From: Paroceanicella profunda
Lineage (GTDB): Bacteria > Pseudomonadota > Alphaproteobacteria > Rhodobacterales > Rhodobacteraceae
Length of the DNA stretch: 64,000 bases
Direction: 5' to 3'
Assembly: GCF_005887635.2 (NCBI RefSeq)
Contig: NZ_CP040818.1
Coordinates: forward strand, 3,440,501 to 3,504,500
This document shows, piece by piece, positions 17,264-27,820 of the stretch (positions within the stretch are counted from its first letter, which is position 1; each line of letters begins with the position of its first letter). Under the pieces are notes generated by a model. It was given only the letters and a program-made list of their open reading frames with translations, was not told where the DNA came from and did not search any database. A program made the translations under genes and the position numbers.

Positions 17264-17411
17264 CGGACGGCTGCCACCCGGACGCGTGTCGCCGGATGGC
17301 TGTCGCACGGACAGGTCGCGCCCGGGCGACTGCCTCCCGGACAACTCACGCACGGACAGCTGGTACCCGGACACCTGCCACACAGACGACTGTGCCCGGA
17401 CGAACGCGCGC
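17264..17411. repeat. Intergenic 15-nt tandem repeat, about ten units
   Basis: A CGGAC-like core recurs at 17264, 17279, 17293, 17308, 17323, 17338, 17353, 17368, 17383 and 17397, mostly exactly 15 nt apart. The rest of each unit varies, so the array is old or under weak constraint. The stretch 17091-17620 otherwise holds nothing I can support: it covers the region upstream of the deacetylase gene and downstream of the cyclase gene. Confidence 0.85.
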
Positions 17412-17620
17412 GCGTCCGCTGTCGCGCACTCCCCCGGCACAGTTCCGAACTCCCTCCCCCTGCCCGCCGCACCGGTGGCAGGCCGGCCCGCGGACATGGG
17501 GCGGCGACGGCCTCAGCGGGGGTCGGGACCCGTCACCATGCGGCACCGGGCCGCGGCGCCGCATCGGCGTGCGGACCATCCGGGGCGGAGCGGGCGGAGG
17601 CGGCCGCGATCGGCCGCCGC

Positions 17621-19423
17621 TCAGGCCTCGGGCAAGCCCGCGAGGCGCAGATGCGCGATGAAGCGGGCGCGGTAATCCGCGTCGCGCACCGGGCAGCGCC
17701 GCGCGGCATAATCGGCCAGCGCGAACTCCGGCTCCAGCGCCAGCAGGGCCTGCCCGTGCCGGCGCGCGCCCTCGACGTCGCCCAGGGCACCGGAGCAGGC
17801 GGCGAGCAGGCGCAGGTTCGGCGCGTAGTTCGCCCGTTCCGCATGCGAGCGGCGCGCATAGCTCAGCGCCTCGGCGTACCGCCCGGAGAAATACAGCCCC
17901 AGGCTGATGAAATCGTAATACTGGAACAGGTCCGGGTCATGCGGGGAGAGGCGCAGCGCGTATTCGGCATGCTGCACCGCCTCCTCGGCGCGGCCGACAT
18001 AACACAGCGTTGCCGAGGACAGCGCCCAGCCGAGCGCCTGGCCCGGGCCCATGTCCCGCGCCCGGTCCAGGAAGATCAGCGCGCTGTCGTAATCATGCTC
18101 CAGATAGGATTTCACATGGCCATAGGCGGCGAGCGCCAGCGCGTTCTGCCGGTCCAGGTGCACCGCCTGCGCGGCGAGGGCGCGGGCGCGGTCCGTGGCC
18201 TCCGCCCGGTCCGGCGCCCAGCCCTGCGCCACGTAGATGCAGTGCCAGCGCGCGGCATAGGCGGCGGGCATGGCGAACTCGGGATCGAGCGCCATTGCCC
18301 GGCCCAGATGGGAGAGCGCCTCGTCATAGGTGGCCCGGTCGAGATGCGACATCAGGTCGAGCGCCTTGAGCGTGTGATCGTAGGCGGTGAAATTGTCCGG
18401 CGGCTTGCGCAGCGCGCGCACCCGCTCCGCCGCGCGCACGTTCGGCGCGATGCGCGAGACCACGCGCTCCACGATCCGGTCCTGCACCTCGAAGAGATCG
18501 CTGTGGGAGACCTCGCATTTCTCCGAGAAGATCGTCTCGCCGGAGAGCGCGTCCACCAGCGCGGTCGACACGCGGATCGCGGTGGCCGAGCGGCGCAGCG
18601 TGCCCTGCAGCACGTAGCGCACCCCCAGGGCGCGCCCGGCATCGCGCGGGTCCACCGCGCCGGAGCCGAAGCCCTGCGCCGAGGCGCGCGACACCACCAC
18701 CAGCTCGCGCAGCCCGGCGAGCGAGACGATGATGTCCTCCACCACCCCGTCCGCGAAGTAGCGGAATTCCTCGTCGCCGCCCAGGTTCTGCAGCGGCAGC
18801 ACGGCGATGGACGGCCGGTCGCCCGCGCTGCGCGGCAGCGGCGTGGCGGCGCGCTTGCCCACCTCGAAGGCCCGCACCGCGCTGCCGATGTTCTTCAGCG
18901 TGAGATAGCCGAGGTTGCGATACTCCGCCTCCACGCTGCGCTGGACGGCGTTGTAGAGATCCTCGGAAATGATGATGCCGTCCGGCCGGGTGACCTCCTG
19001 CAGCCGCTTGGTGATGTTCACGCCGTCGCCGTAGATGTCCCCGTCCTGGACGATCGCCTCGCAGATGTGCACGCCGATGCGCAGCGACAGGCCCGGATAG
19101 GGCCGCAGCTCCGCCTCGCGGTGCGCGCGGATGATGTCCTGGACCTGCAGGGCCCATTCCAGCCCGGCGGTGGCGCTGTCGAAGGTGAGCAGCGCGCCGT
19201 CGCCCAGCAGCCGGATGACGGTGCCGCCCTGGCTCTGCACGCTGGGGGTGAGCACCGCAGAGATGAAGTGCATCCACATCGCGTGCGTGCCGGTTTCGTC
19301 CTGCGAGGTGAGGGCGGAGTAGCCGGCCATGTCCGCGAACACGACGCAGCGCAGCCGGCGCACCGGAACGGTTCCGACGCCCGACCCGTCCGTGGACCCG
19401 AGATGTCCGACGTTCTGCGACAT
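17621..19423 (-). CDS. Class III adenylate/guanylate cyclase with TolB-like and TPR regions
   Basis: A 600-residue soluble protein. Residues about 20-190 form a class III nucleotidyl cyclase domain: 'VVFADMAGYSALTSQDE' with the first metal Asp, 'RLLGDGALLTFDSA' with the second, and 'IRIGVHICEAIVQDGDIYGDGVNI'-type sequence. Residues about 210-330 resemble the TolB-like beta-propeller-associated domain ('IAVLPLQNLGGDEEFRYFADG'), and about 340-580 are TPR repeats. This architecture is common in Alphaproteobacteria, and activity and stimulus are usually unknown. The ATG at 19423 has an AAGGAA site. A TATACT -10-like hexamer lies just upstream. Confidence 0.9.
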   Translation of the reverse strand: MSQNVGHLGSTDGSGVGTVPVRRLRCVVFADMAGYSALTSQDETGTHAMWMHFISAVLTPSVQSQGGTVIRLLGDGALLTFDSATAGLEWALQVQDIIRAHREAELRPYPGLSLRIGVHICEAIVQDGDIYGDGVNITKRLQEVTRPDGIIISEDLYNAVQRSVEAEYRNLGYLTLKNIGSAVRAFEVGKRAATPLPRSAGDRPSIAVLPLQNLGGDEEFRYFADGVVEDIIVSLAGLRELVVVSRASAQGFGSGAVDPRDAGRALGVRYVLQGTLRRSATAIRVSTALVDALSGETIFSEKCEVSHSDLFEVQDRIVERVVSRIAPNVRAAERVRALRKPPDNFTAYDHTLKALDLMSHLDRATYDEALSHLGRAMALDPEFAMPAAYAARWHCIYVAQGWAPDRAEATDRARALAAQAVHLDRQNALALAAYGHVKSYLEHDYDSALIFLDRARDMGPGQALGWALSSATLCYVGRAEEAVQHAEYALRLSPHDPDLFQYYDFISLGLYFSGRYAEALSYARRSHAERANYAPNLRLLAACSGALGDVEGARRHGQALLALEPEFALADYAARRCPVRDADYRARFIAHLRLAGLPEA

Positions 19424-19448
19424 GCGATTCCTTCTCTCCCTCGCGAGG

Positions 19449-19454
19449 AGTATA
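19449..19454 (-). promoter_or_regulatory. Candidate -10 element of the cyclase gene
   Basis: TATACT on the minus strand, about 26 bp before the ATG at 19423, in an otherwise very GC-rich stretch. No clear -35 hexamer lies at the standard distance. The remaining gap up to 19809 shows no supported gene. Confidence 0.35.
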
Positions 19455-19809
19455 CCCCCACTTTAGCGGGTTCCGGCACGTCCTGTGTATGCAAACCACG
19501 CGCCGCGGCGTGCGCAGGCGCACTTTCGCGAACATAAATCCGGGCGTTCGGCCTGTCCGCCGTCGGGCGTGGCTCCATTGGCACGATTGGTGCGCCGCAC
19601 GGGCCCGGACGAGGCGCGCAATTACGTACCCTGACAGGGCGCGGCGCAGGCCGCGCGCCCTGCCCGCGCGGTGGCCTCGGCCCCCCGGCAGAGGCGCCCT
19701 GCCCTCCCGGACATCACGTCCGCACGCGATGGCACGGGGGAATGGGCCAACCCGATTCGCACCGTGTGGCGCCCCGCCGGGTCAGGCGGCATGCATGCAT
19801 TCCGGACGC

Positions 19810-21231
<1,422 letters not shown>

Positions 21232-21381
21232 CGCCGTTCCCGTGCCGGTATACGCTCAGGCCCGCGGCCCCGGCTGCCGCGAGACCCGTTGCAAGATTGC
21301 CTCACCCGCTGAACTTCTGAGCCTAAACCAGTGAAAAAGCTCTTTCCGCGGACCGGGTTGGTTCAAAGTTCTGTTGTGGAT

Positions 21382-21409
21382 TTGATGTATGCGAGCTACA
21401 CACTAACCT
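21382..21409 (+). promoter_or_regulatory. Candidate sigma-70-type promoter of the OmpA-like gene
   Basis: TTGATG (21382-21387) and TAACCT (21404-21409), 16 bp apart, in the least GC-rich part of the 330-bp gap between the divergent regulator and OmpA genes. It would give a leader of roughly 150 nt. The match is only moderate. Confidence 0.3.
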
Positions 21410-21528
21410 ATGTCACGTCCGGCAGGGTGAGCGTCGCAGAACAGCACAATGCAGACTCGCACGTTGTCGAACCTTAAGCCGACGCCGGGGGCTCCGCTCC
21501 CGGCATGACACACCATAGTGGCAGCCGT

Positions 21529-21548
21529 TCAAGTGCTGCTCAACTTGA
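21529..21548 (+). promoter_or_regulatory. Leader hairpin just before the ompA-like ribosome site
   Basis: TCAAGT (21529-21534) and ACTTGA (21543-21548) form a 6-bp stem with an 8-nt loop, directly upstream of the GGAGAGAGGG ribosome site. Upstream, 21484-21504 holds a second GC-rich inverted repeat. Structured leaders are common in abundant outer-membrane protein mRNAs and may stabilise the message (inference). Confidence 0.4.
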
Positions 21549-21563
21549 GAGACGGAGAGAGGG

Positions 21564-22397
21564 ATGAAAGCGATTTCCCGTTTGATGATGGCCGGCGCAG
21601 TGGTCGCGCTCGCAGGGTGCAGCTCGCTCCCCGGCGCGAACCTGGGCGGCACCTTCACGGCAGAGAACTACCTGGGCGAAACCATCTCGGGGAGCGATTT
21701 CGATTCCTCGCTGGCTCGTGAGTACCAGGCCCTTGCAACCCGGTCGGCCACCAAGGACGTCAACTGGATGGACGCCACGGCGTACGTGTCCAAGTCGGAA
21801 GCTGCCGCCTCCGGCAGCGCCCCGGCCTGGACCCCGGAGGAGCTCGGCGTGTCCGCACCCCCGGGCCTCTACGAAGACGTGGTTGCCACCGTCGCCGCCA
21901 ACAAGGCCGCGCGTCCGGCCGAGTGCGCCAAGGCGCAGGCCATGTGGGACCAGTACCTCGAGTCGATGACCGACTACTCGGGCGTCTGCATCAACACCGA
22001 CGATGCGAAGGCGATGCTCGACGAAGCCCTCGCCGCCTGTAAGGGTGCGGCACCGGGCGACTATGTCGTCTACTTCGGCTTCGACCGCTACGACCTGACC
22101 GATGCCGGCAGCGAAGTGATCGACCAGGTCGTCGGCGCACTGAAGAGCTACACCGCTCCGCTCGTGTCCGTCGTGGGTCACACCGACACCGTCGGGTCGC
22201 TCTCCTACAACCAGACGCTGTCCGAGCGTCGCGCCAACACCGTGCGCAACGCGATCCTGTCGCGCGGCGCAGCCGAGGGCGTGACCACCGGCACCATCAC
22301 CACGGCCGGCCGTTCCTGGACCGAGCCTGCGGTCGACACCGGCCCGAACGTGCGCGAAGCACGCAACCGCCGCGCGACCATCGCCATCTCGCAGTAA
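21564..22397 (+). CDS. OmpA-family lipoprotein
   Basis: The 277-residue product begins with a lipoprotein signal peptide whose lipobox is 'LAGC' at about residues 16-19, so the mature Cys would be acylated and anchored in the outer membrane. Residues about 165-277 are an OmpA-like peptidoglycan-binding domain: 'VVYFGFDRYDLTDAGSEVI', 'VSVVGHTDTVGS', 'LSERRANTVRNAIL' and 'NVREARNRRATIAI', which includes the Asp and Arg that hold diaminopimelate. The region between (about 25-160) is unfamiliar and carries two Cys that could pair. Codon use is slightly less biased than that of its neighbours. A terminator follows. Confidence 0.9.
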   Translation: MKAISRLMMAGAVVALAGCSSLPGANLGGTFTAENYLGETISGSDFDSSLAREYQALATRSATKDVNWMDATAYVSKSEAAASGSAPAWTPEELGVSAPPGLYEDVVATVAANKAARPAECAKAQAMWDQYLESMTDYSGVCINTDDAKAMLDEALAACKGAAPGDYVVYFGFDRYDLTDAGSEVIDQVVGALKSYTAPLVSVVGHTDTVGSLSYNQTLSERRANTVRNAILSRGAAEGVTTGTITTAGRSWTEPAVDTGPNVREARNRRATIAISQ

Positions 22398-22420
22398 GCG
22401 ACCGGCGATACCAGCCTTCG

Positions 22421-22450
22421 ACGGCCCTGCAGAAATGCGGGGCCGTTTTT
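22421..22450 (+). terminator. Rho-independent terminator of the OmpA-like gene
   Basis: ACGGCCC (22421-22427) pairs with GGGCCGT (22440-22446), followed by a run of five T. It lies 24 bp after the stop codon, the expected place. Confidence 0.85.
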
Positions 22451-22923
22451 CGTTGAACGGGCTGCCGGGCCGGAACCGCCCCGACGCCTGGCGAACGGGT
22501 GGCCACGCCGCCCCCCGCCGGGCCATGACCCGCATCTCAGAAAACGGGCGTGCCCGCCCCTTTTCCGATCCGTGGCGCACCTCGACGCCGCCGGAGCACG
22601 GCCGGCTGCACCTCCCCGCGGCCCGCCCCGGACCTCCCTGCGCAAGGCCGACCCCGCTCAAGGCACCTTCCCTCCCCCCTATCCGCCGGACGCCGCACCT
22701 TCGGCGGGCGCGCGGGCCACACGCGCCGCATCCGCCACATGCCCCTGAAGCGCGGACAGGCCCGCTCGGGCGTGCGCCGCGGACCGCCCGCCGCCGGGCG
22801 ATGATGTCAGCCAGAGCTTTCCGGGGTGTGAACAGCGGGAGGGCCGCAGCCATCGGGGCACGCATGGTGGGAATGTGGTCGGACGGGGATGCAATCGCTC
22901 CGGCCTCCGGTTATATTCCCGGG
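22451..22923. other. Gap with no supported gene
   Basis: About 470 bp of GC-rich sequence between the terminator and the small exported protein gene. Long open frames exist in it but have arginine-rich, non-conserved composition and no ribosome sites. A TATATT hexamer at about 22913-22918 may be the -10 of the next gene. Confidence 0.4.
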
Positions 22924-23262
22924 ATGTTCAGAGCCTGCGCGTTTCTCACTGCCCTGTCGCTGCCCGGCCCGCTGATGGCCGGTCCCTCCGGTACGCCCCC
23001 GGACACGCCGGACCGGATGCTCGACCGTCTCGAGACGCGCAGCCGGGACGAGGACGCGACGCTGGGCACGGAGCTGGACAGGCTCGACGCGCAGCACACG
23101 CCGGCGGCAGACCCCACGGCGCTGCCGGACACCGATCCCGCACACTTGCGGGACGCAGCGCCCACGCCCTTGCGCGAAGCAGCCCCCGCGCCCCTGCGTG
23201 CGCCCGCGCCCGAAAACGCCCGCGCCGCGGCCCCGCCCCCGGGCGCCGCCAAGACCGACTGA
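22924..23262 (+). CDS. Small exported Pro/Ala-rich protein
   Basis: A 112-residue product. It begins with a signal peptide-like segment (residues 1-19, 'MFRACAFLTALSLPGPLMA') likely cut after Ala. The mature part is polar, with an acidic first half ('DRMLDRLETRSRDEDATLG') and a second half of degenerate repeats of the type Ala-Pro-x-Pro-Leu-Arg. I do not recognise a family. It ends 27 bp before pepF on the same strand. The ATG at 22924 was chosen because the signal peptide starts there. Confidence 0.5.
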   Translation: MFRACAFLTALSLPGPLMAGPSGTPPDTPDRMLDRLETRSRDEDATLGTELDRLDAQHTPAADPTALPDTDPAHLRDAAPTPLREAAPAPLRAPAPENARAAAPPPGAAKTD

Positions 23263-23289
23263 CCCTTTCAAGCCGACCCGGAGACCCTG

Positions 23290-25137
23290 ATGGCCAAGTT
23301 CCTTCTGCCGCTCGCCCCGCTGACCGACACTGCCGAAACGGCTGCCCCGGGGAAGGCGGGCAAGGGCGATTTCGGCGCCATGCCCGAATGGATCCTCGAC
23401 GATCTCTACCCGGCCGAGGACGCCCCCGCGCTGGCCGAGGACATGGCCTGGCTGGCCGAGGAGGCCACCGCCTTCGCCGCCGATTTCGAGGGCAGGCTCG
23501 CCAGCCTCGACGCCCCCAGCCTCGCCGCCTGCGTGAAGCGCTACGAGCGCATCCAGCAGGTGGCCGGCCGGGTGATGTCCTACGCCGGGCTGCGCTACTA
23601 CCAGAACACGATCGACCCCTCCCGCGCGAAGTTCTTCTCGGACTGCCAGGGCAAGCTCACGGACATCTCCACCCCGCTGGTGTTCTTCTCGCTGGAGTTC
23701 AACCGGATCGATGACGCGGTGCTGGAAGCGCGCTACTCGGAGAGCGCCGAGCTCGCCCGTTACCGCCCCGTGCTGGACCGGATGCGCGCCTTCAAGCCCT
23801 ACCAGCTCTCCGACGAGCTGGAGAAGTTCCTGCATGACCAGTCCGTCGTCGGGGCCTCCGCCTGGAACCGGCTGTTCGACGAGACCATGGCCGGGCTGGA
23901 ATTCGAGGTGGATGGCGAGAGCCTTGGCCTGGAGGCCACGCTGAACCTGCTCTCGGACAGCGACCGCGCCCAGCGGAAGGCCGGCGCCGAGGCGCTGGTG
24001 GCGGTGTTCACCGAGCGGCTGCCGCTGTTCGCGCGCGTCACCAACACGCTTGCCAAGGAGAAGGAGATCGAGGACCGCTGGCGCGGCATGCCCACGCCGC
24101 AGACCGGCCGCCACCTCTCCAACCACGTGGAGCCGGAAGTGGTGCAGGCGCTGCGCGACGCGGTGGTCGCGGCCTATCCGCGCCTCTCGCACCGCTATTA
24201 CGCGCTGAAGGCGAAGTGGCTGGGGCTGGAGACGCTCGAATTCTGGGACCGCAACGCGCCGCTGCCCGAGCGCGAGGACCGCGATGTGCCCTGGGCCGAG
24301 GCGCGCCAGACCGTGCTGGACGCCTATGCGGATTTCTCCCCCGAAATGGCCGCCATCGCCGAGCCCTTCTTCGACAAGGGCTGGATCGACGCGCCGGCGA
24401 AGCCCGGCAAGGCGCCCGGCGCCTTCGCCCACCCCACGGTGACGGACGCGCATCCCTACGTGCTGCTCAACTACCTCGGCAAGCAGCGGGACGTGATGAC
24501 GCTGGCGCATGAGCTGGGCCACGGCGTGCACCAGGTGCTGGCGGCCGAGCAGGGCGAACTGCTCTCCTCCACGCCCCTCACCCTGGCGGAGACCGCGAGC
24601 GTCTTTGGCGAGATGCTCACCTTCCGCAAGCTGCTGGACGCGGCCCCCGACAAGGCCGCACGCAAGACCCTGCTCGCCGGCAAGGTGGAGGACATGATCA
24701 ACACGGTCGTGCGCCAGATCGCCTTCTACGACTTCGAGTGCAAGCTGCATGCCGCCCGCGCCAAGGGCGAGCTCACCCCCGACCAGATCAACGAGATCTG
24801 GATGTCGGTGCAGGGCGAGAGCCTCGGACCGGTGTTCACCTTCGCGCCGGGCTACGAGACCTTCTGGTCCTACGTGCCGCATTTCATCCACTCGCCCTTC
24901 TACGTCTACGCCTATGCCTTCGGCGACGGGCTGGTGAACGCGCTCTACGCGGTCTACGAGAGCGGCGAGCCGGGCTTCCAGGAGAAGTATTTCGACATGC
25001 TGAAGGCGGGCGGCTCCAAGCACCACAAGGAGCTGCTTGCCCCCTTCGGCCTCGATCTCTCGGACCCGTCCTTCTGGGACAAGGGCCTCGGGCTCATCGA
25101 GAGCATGATCGACGAACTCGAAGCGATGGAGGACTGA
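23290..25137 (+). CDS. pepF: Oligoendopeptidase F, M3 family
   Basis: A 615-residue cytosolic zinc peptidase that cleaves short peptides. The HExxH zinc site is in 'MTLAHELGHGVHQVLA' at about residue 405, followed by the downstream Glu ligand in 'TLAETASVFGEM', which is the M3B pattern. The C-terminal 'YVPHFIHSPFYVYAYAFGDG' is also typical of this family. The ATG at 23290 has GGAG eight bases upstream. Its stop is one base before the ATG of the M32 carboxypeptidase, so the two peptidases form a coupled pair for peptide recycling. Confidence 0.95.
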   Translation: MAKFLLPLAPLTDTAETAAPGKAGKGDFGAMPEWILDDLYPAEDAPALAEDMAWLAEEATAFAADFEGRLASLDAPSLAACVKRYERIQQVAGRVMSYAGLRYYQNTIDPSRAKFFSDCQGKLTDISTPLVFFSLEFNRIDDAVLEARYSESAELARYRPVLDRMRAFKPYQLSDELEKFLHDQSVVGASAWNRLFDETMAGLEFEVDGESLGLEATLNLLSDSDRAQRKAGAEALVAVFTERLPLFARVTNTLAKEKEIEDRWRGMPTPQTGRHLSNHVEPEVVQALRDAVVAAYPRLSHRYYALKAKWLGLETLEFWDRNAPLPEREDRDVPWAEARQTVLDAYADFSPEMAAIAEPFFDKGWIDAPAKPGKAPGAFAHPTVTDAHPYVLLNYLGKQRDVMTLAHELGHGVHQVLAAEQGELLSSTPLTLAETASVFGEMLTFRKLLDAAPDKAARKTLLAGKVEDMINTVVRQIAFYDFECKLHAARAKGELTPDQINEIWMSVQGESLGPVFTFAPGYETFWSYVPHFIHSPFYVYAYAFGDGLVNALYAVYESGEPGFQEKYFDMLKAGGSKHHKELLAPFGLDLSDPSFWDKGLGLIESMIDELEAMED

Positions 25138-25138
25138 C

Positions 25139-26629
25139 ATGCGGGCATCCGACGCCTTCTCCGAGCTCTGCGGCCATTTCCGGCAGGTGACCGCGCTCTC
25201 CCAGGTGTCGGGCCTGCTCTCCTGGGATCAGGAGACGATGATGCCCGAGCGCGGCGCGGAGCTGCGCTCGGAGCAATGCGCGGCAGTGGAATCCGCCATC
25301 CACCGGCTGCGCAGCGATCCGCGCATCCCGGACTGGGCCGCCGCGATCGACCCGAAGACCCTCGATCCCGCCGGGTGCGTCACCCTGCGCGAGGCGGTGC
25401 GCGCCCATCGCCGCGCCACCCGCATCCCCGCCGCCCTGGCCGAGGAGATCGCCCGGGTGACCGCCCTCTCGCAAGGCATCTGGGCGCGGGCGCGCGCGGC
25501 CCGGCGCTTCGCGGATTTCGCCCCCTCGCTGGGCCGTATCGTGGCGCTCAGGCGCGAGGAGGCCGATTGCATCGCCGAGCCGGGCCAGAGCCGCTACGAC
25601 GCCCTGCTGGAGGATTACGAGCCGGGCATGACCACCGCCGTGCTCTCGCCCCTGCTCACCGGCATGCGCCCGCGCCTCACCGCGCTGGCCGAGCGCGTGG
25701 CGCAGTCCGGCCACGTGGCGCCGCGGCTGGAGGGACGTTTCCCGAAGGAGGCCCAGATGGAGCTGGCGCGCCGCGTGGCGGGCACGCTGGGGTATGACTG
25801 GTCCGCCGGGCGGCTGGACCTGAGCGTGCACCCGTTCTCCTCCGGCACCGGAGGGGATGCGCGCATCACCACCCGCGTGGTGGAGAGCGACCCGCTCAAC
25901 TGCCTCTACTCCACCATCCACGAGGTGGGGCATGCCTGCTACGAGCAGGGAATCGACCCGGCGCTCGCCCTCTCGCCCGCCGGCCGCTGGGCCTCCATGG
26001 GCGTGCATGAGAGCCAGTCGCGCCTGTTCGAGAACCAGATCGGCCGCTCCCGCGCCTTCTGCGAATGGCTCTTCCCGCAGATGCGCGCCGTGTTCGGCGA
26101 CATCGGCCTCACCGGCCCCGATGCGCTGCACGCCGCGGTGAACCGGGTGGAGACCGGCTTCATCCGCACCGAATCCGACGAGGTGCATTACAACCTCCAC
26201 ATCCTGCTGCGCTTCGAGCTGGAGCAGGCGCTGATCTCCGGCGCGCTGGCGGTGGAGGACGTGGAGGAGGCCTGGAACGCCGCCTTCCTGCGTGATTTCC
26301 ACCGCCCCGTCACCGACCCAGCCGATGGCGTGCTGCAGGACGTGCACTGGTCCGTCGGCCTGTTCGGCTATTTCCCCACCTATTCGCTGGGCAACATCCT
26401 GGCCGGCGAGCTCTTCGCCGCGTTGCGCGCCGCGGTGCCGACGCTGGACGCCGATCTCGCCCGGGGCGACGCCTCCGCCGCCCTCGGCTGGCTGCGCCGC
26501 AACGTCCATGTGCACGGCAGCCTGAAACCGCCGATGACACTGGTCGCGGACGCCACCGGCCACGCCCCGCGCTCGGGCGCGCTGCTGGACTACCTGGAAA
26601 CGAAGTTCGCCGGCCTCTACGGCCTCTGA
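25139..26629 (+). CDS. Thermostable-type carboxypeptidase, M32 family
   Basis: A 496-residue zinc carboxypeptidase that trims C-terminal residues from peptides. The active site is 'STIHEVGHACYEQGI' (HExxH, about residue 260) with 'GVHESQSRLFENQIGRS' giving the second Glu ligand near 285, and 'DEVHYNLHILLRFELEQALI' later, all M32 hallmarks. It starts one base after the pepF stop, and no separate ribosome site is needed if reinitiation occurs. The downstream region carries the 133-bp repeats. Confidence 0.95.
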   Translation: MRASDAFSELCGHFRQVTALSQVSGLLSWDQETMMPERGAELRSEQCAAVESAIHRLRSDPRIPDWAAAIDPKTLDPAGCVTLREAVRAHRRATRIPAALAEEIARVTALSQGIWARARAARRFADFAPSLGRIVALRREEADCIAEPGQSRYDALLEDYEPGMTTAVLSPLLTGMRPRLTALAERVAQSGHVAPRLEGRFPKEAQMELARRVAGTLGYDWSAGRLDLSVHPFSSGTGGDARITTRVVESDPLNCLYSTIHEVGHACYEQGIDPALALSPAGRWASMGVHESQSRLFENQIGRSRAFCEWLFPQMRAVFGDIGLTGPDALHAAVNRVETGFIRTESDEVHYNLHILLRFELEQALISGALAVEDVEEAWNAAFLRDFHRPVTDPADGVLQDVHWSVGLFGYFPTYSLGNILAGELFAALRAAVPTLDADLARGDASAALGWLRRNVHVHGSLKPPMTLVADATGHAPRSGALLDYLETKFAGLYGL

Positions 26630-26877
26630 TCTCCGCCGCTCCCCGGGGGCCCGGCCTCCCACCGGCGCCGCGCCCGGGCGGCACAGGCAGGGCTGAGACC
26701 CGGCGGGCGCATCGCCCCTGTCGCCCCGGCCCGTCTCCGGCCCCTCCGCCAGCGCAACCAGCGTACTCGGAGGAGGCCTCCTCCTCACCGTGACCTGCAG
26801 GATTGCGGCGGCCCCCCGCGGGCCCCGACATCGCAGGGCCCTCCATAGGGCCTGACGAGGCGTCCCGGTCACGCCGG

Positions 26878-27290
26878 CGAGCCCGGCCCCCTCGATCCGG
26901 CGGTGTGCTCCACTTGCCGGCACCGGGGTCAGCGCCTCCGCACCCCACTCACATCCCGCCCGCCACGCAACGGCGGCGGGTGCCGCATCACCGGGCGGGG
27001 ATATCGGGCCGACCCCCGCGCCCCTCGACCCGGCGGCGCAAGGTGCCTGCCCGCACCGAGCTCAACACGTCCGCGCCCCGCTCACATCCCGCCTGTCCCG
27101 CGACGGCAGCGGGCGCCGCGTCGCCCGGCTGGGGTGCCGAACCGGCCACCGCGCCCCTCGGCCCGGCGGGGCGGTGTGCGTGCCCGCACCGGGCTCAACA
27201 CCTCCGCGTCCCGCTCACATCCCGCCTGTCCCGCGACGGCAGCGGGCGTCGCCGGGCGGGGTGGCCGCGCCGGGTGCAGGCCCCCGGGGT
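26878..27290. repeat. 133-bp tandem direct repeats between the M32 gene and hxlR
   Basis: The landmark CTCACATCCCGCC starts at 26948, 27081 and 27214, exactly 133 bp apart both times. Two full units are flanked by a partial one on each side, the right one running up to the hxlR stop. Units are clearly alike along most of their length ('CGACGGCAGCGGGCG', 'CCGCACCG..CTCAACAC.TCCGCG'). The rest of the 26630-26877 gap shows no gene. The repeats have no coding support. Confidence 0.9.
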
Positions 27291-27709
27291 CACTCCTCCT
27301 CCGTCATCCGCTGGTCATAGGCGGCCCGGGCCTGCTCCACCTCCGGAAGATGGGTGTGGGTCCAGCGGTAGAGGGCGGAGATCGGCTCCTCCAGCGTGCG
27401 GCCCAGCGGGGTGATGGCATATTCCACCGCCACCGGGGAGCTGGCGATCACCCGGCGCGAGAGGATGCCATTGCGCTCCAGCTTGCGCAGGCTCCGGGTG
27501 AGCGCCTTCTGGGTGATCCCCTCCAGCTGCCGGCGCACCTGGTTGAAGCGCAGCGGCTGCGCACAGAGCGCCGCGAGGATCAGCACCGACCACTTGTCGG
27601 AAATCTGGTCGAGCAGCAGCCGGCACGGACAGTTCGCCGGGCTCACAAGGTCTGTCTCCCCGGGAGGCATGGGCCGCGCGCCGGCGCTGCCCCGGTTGTC
27701 GTCGAGCAT
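27290..27709 (-). CDS. HxlR-family transcriptional regulator
   Basis: A 139-residue winged-helix repressor/activator. After a short tail comes 'CPCRLLLDQISDKWSVLILAAL' (about residue 30), the family's signature with N-terminal Cys pair, then 'RFNQVRRQLEGITQKALTRSLRKLERNGILSR' forming the recognition helix and wing. HxlR-type proteins such as YodB and QorR sense quinones or electrophiles through such a Cys, and the divergent neighbour is an Old Yellow Enzyme, which fits. The ATG at 27709 was preferred to one 30 bp upstream because it has a GGAAGGA site at the right distance. Confidence 0.92.
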   Translation of the reverse strand: MLDDNRGSAGARPMPPGETDLVSPANCPCRLLLDQISDKWSVLILAALCAQPLRFNQVRRQLEGITQKALTRSLRKLERNGILSRRVIASSPVAVEYAITPLGRTLEEPISALYRWTHTHLPEVEQARAAYDQRMTEEE

Positions 27710-27723
27710 GACGGTTTCCTTCC

Positions 27724-27780
27724 GTATACCTGATGGCACGGCTGTGCCTGATTGAAACCAGATTTAATTTGTATACCTAG
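27724..27780. promoter_or_regulatory. Likely HxlR operators in the divergent promoter
   Basis: GTATACCTGA (27724-27733) and GTATACCTAG (27771-27780) are direct repeats 47 bp apart between the divergent hxlR and OYE genes; each starts with the palindrome GTATAC. An inverted repeat GGCAC-N4-GTGCC sits between them (27735-27748). The arrangement suits a dimer binding two sites and controlling both genes. Confidence 0.5.
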
Positions 27781-27820
27781 AAGCGGTCCTTTTCCATCCG
27801 ACCCACGGAGATGCTTCCGA

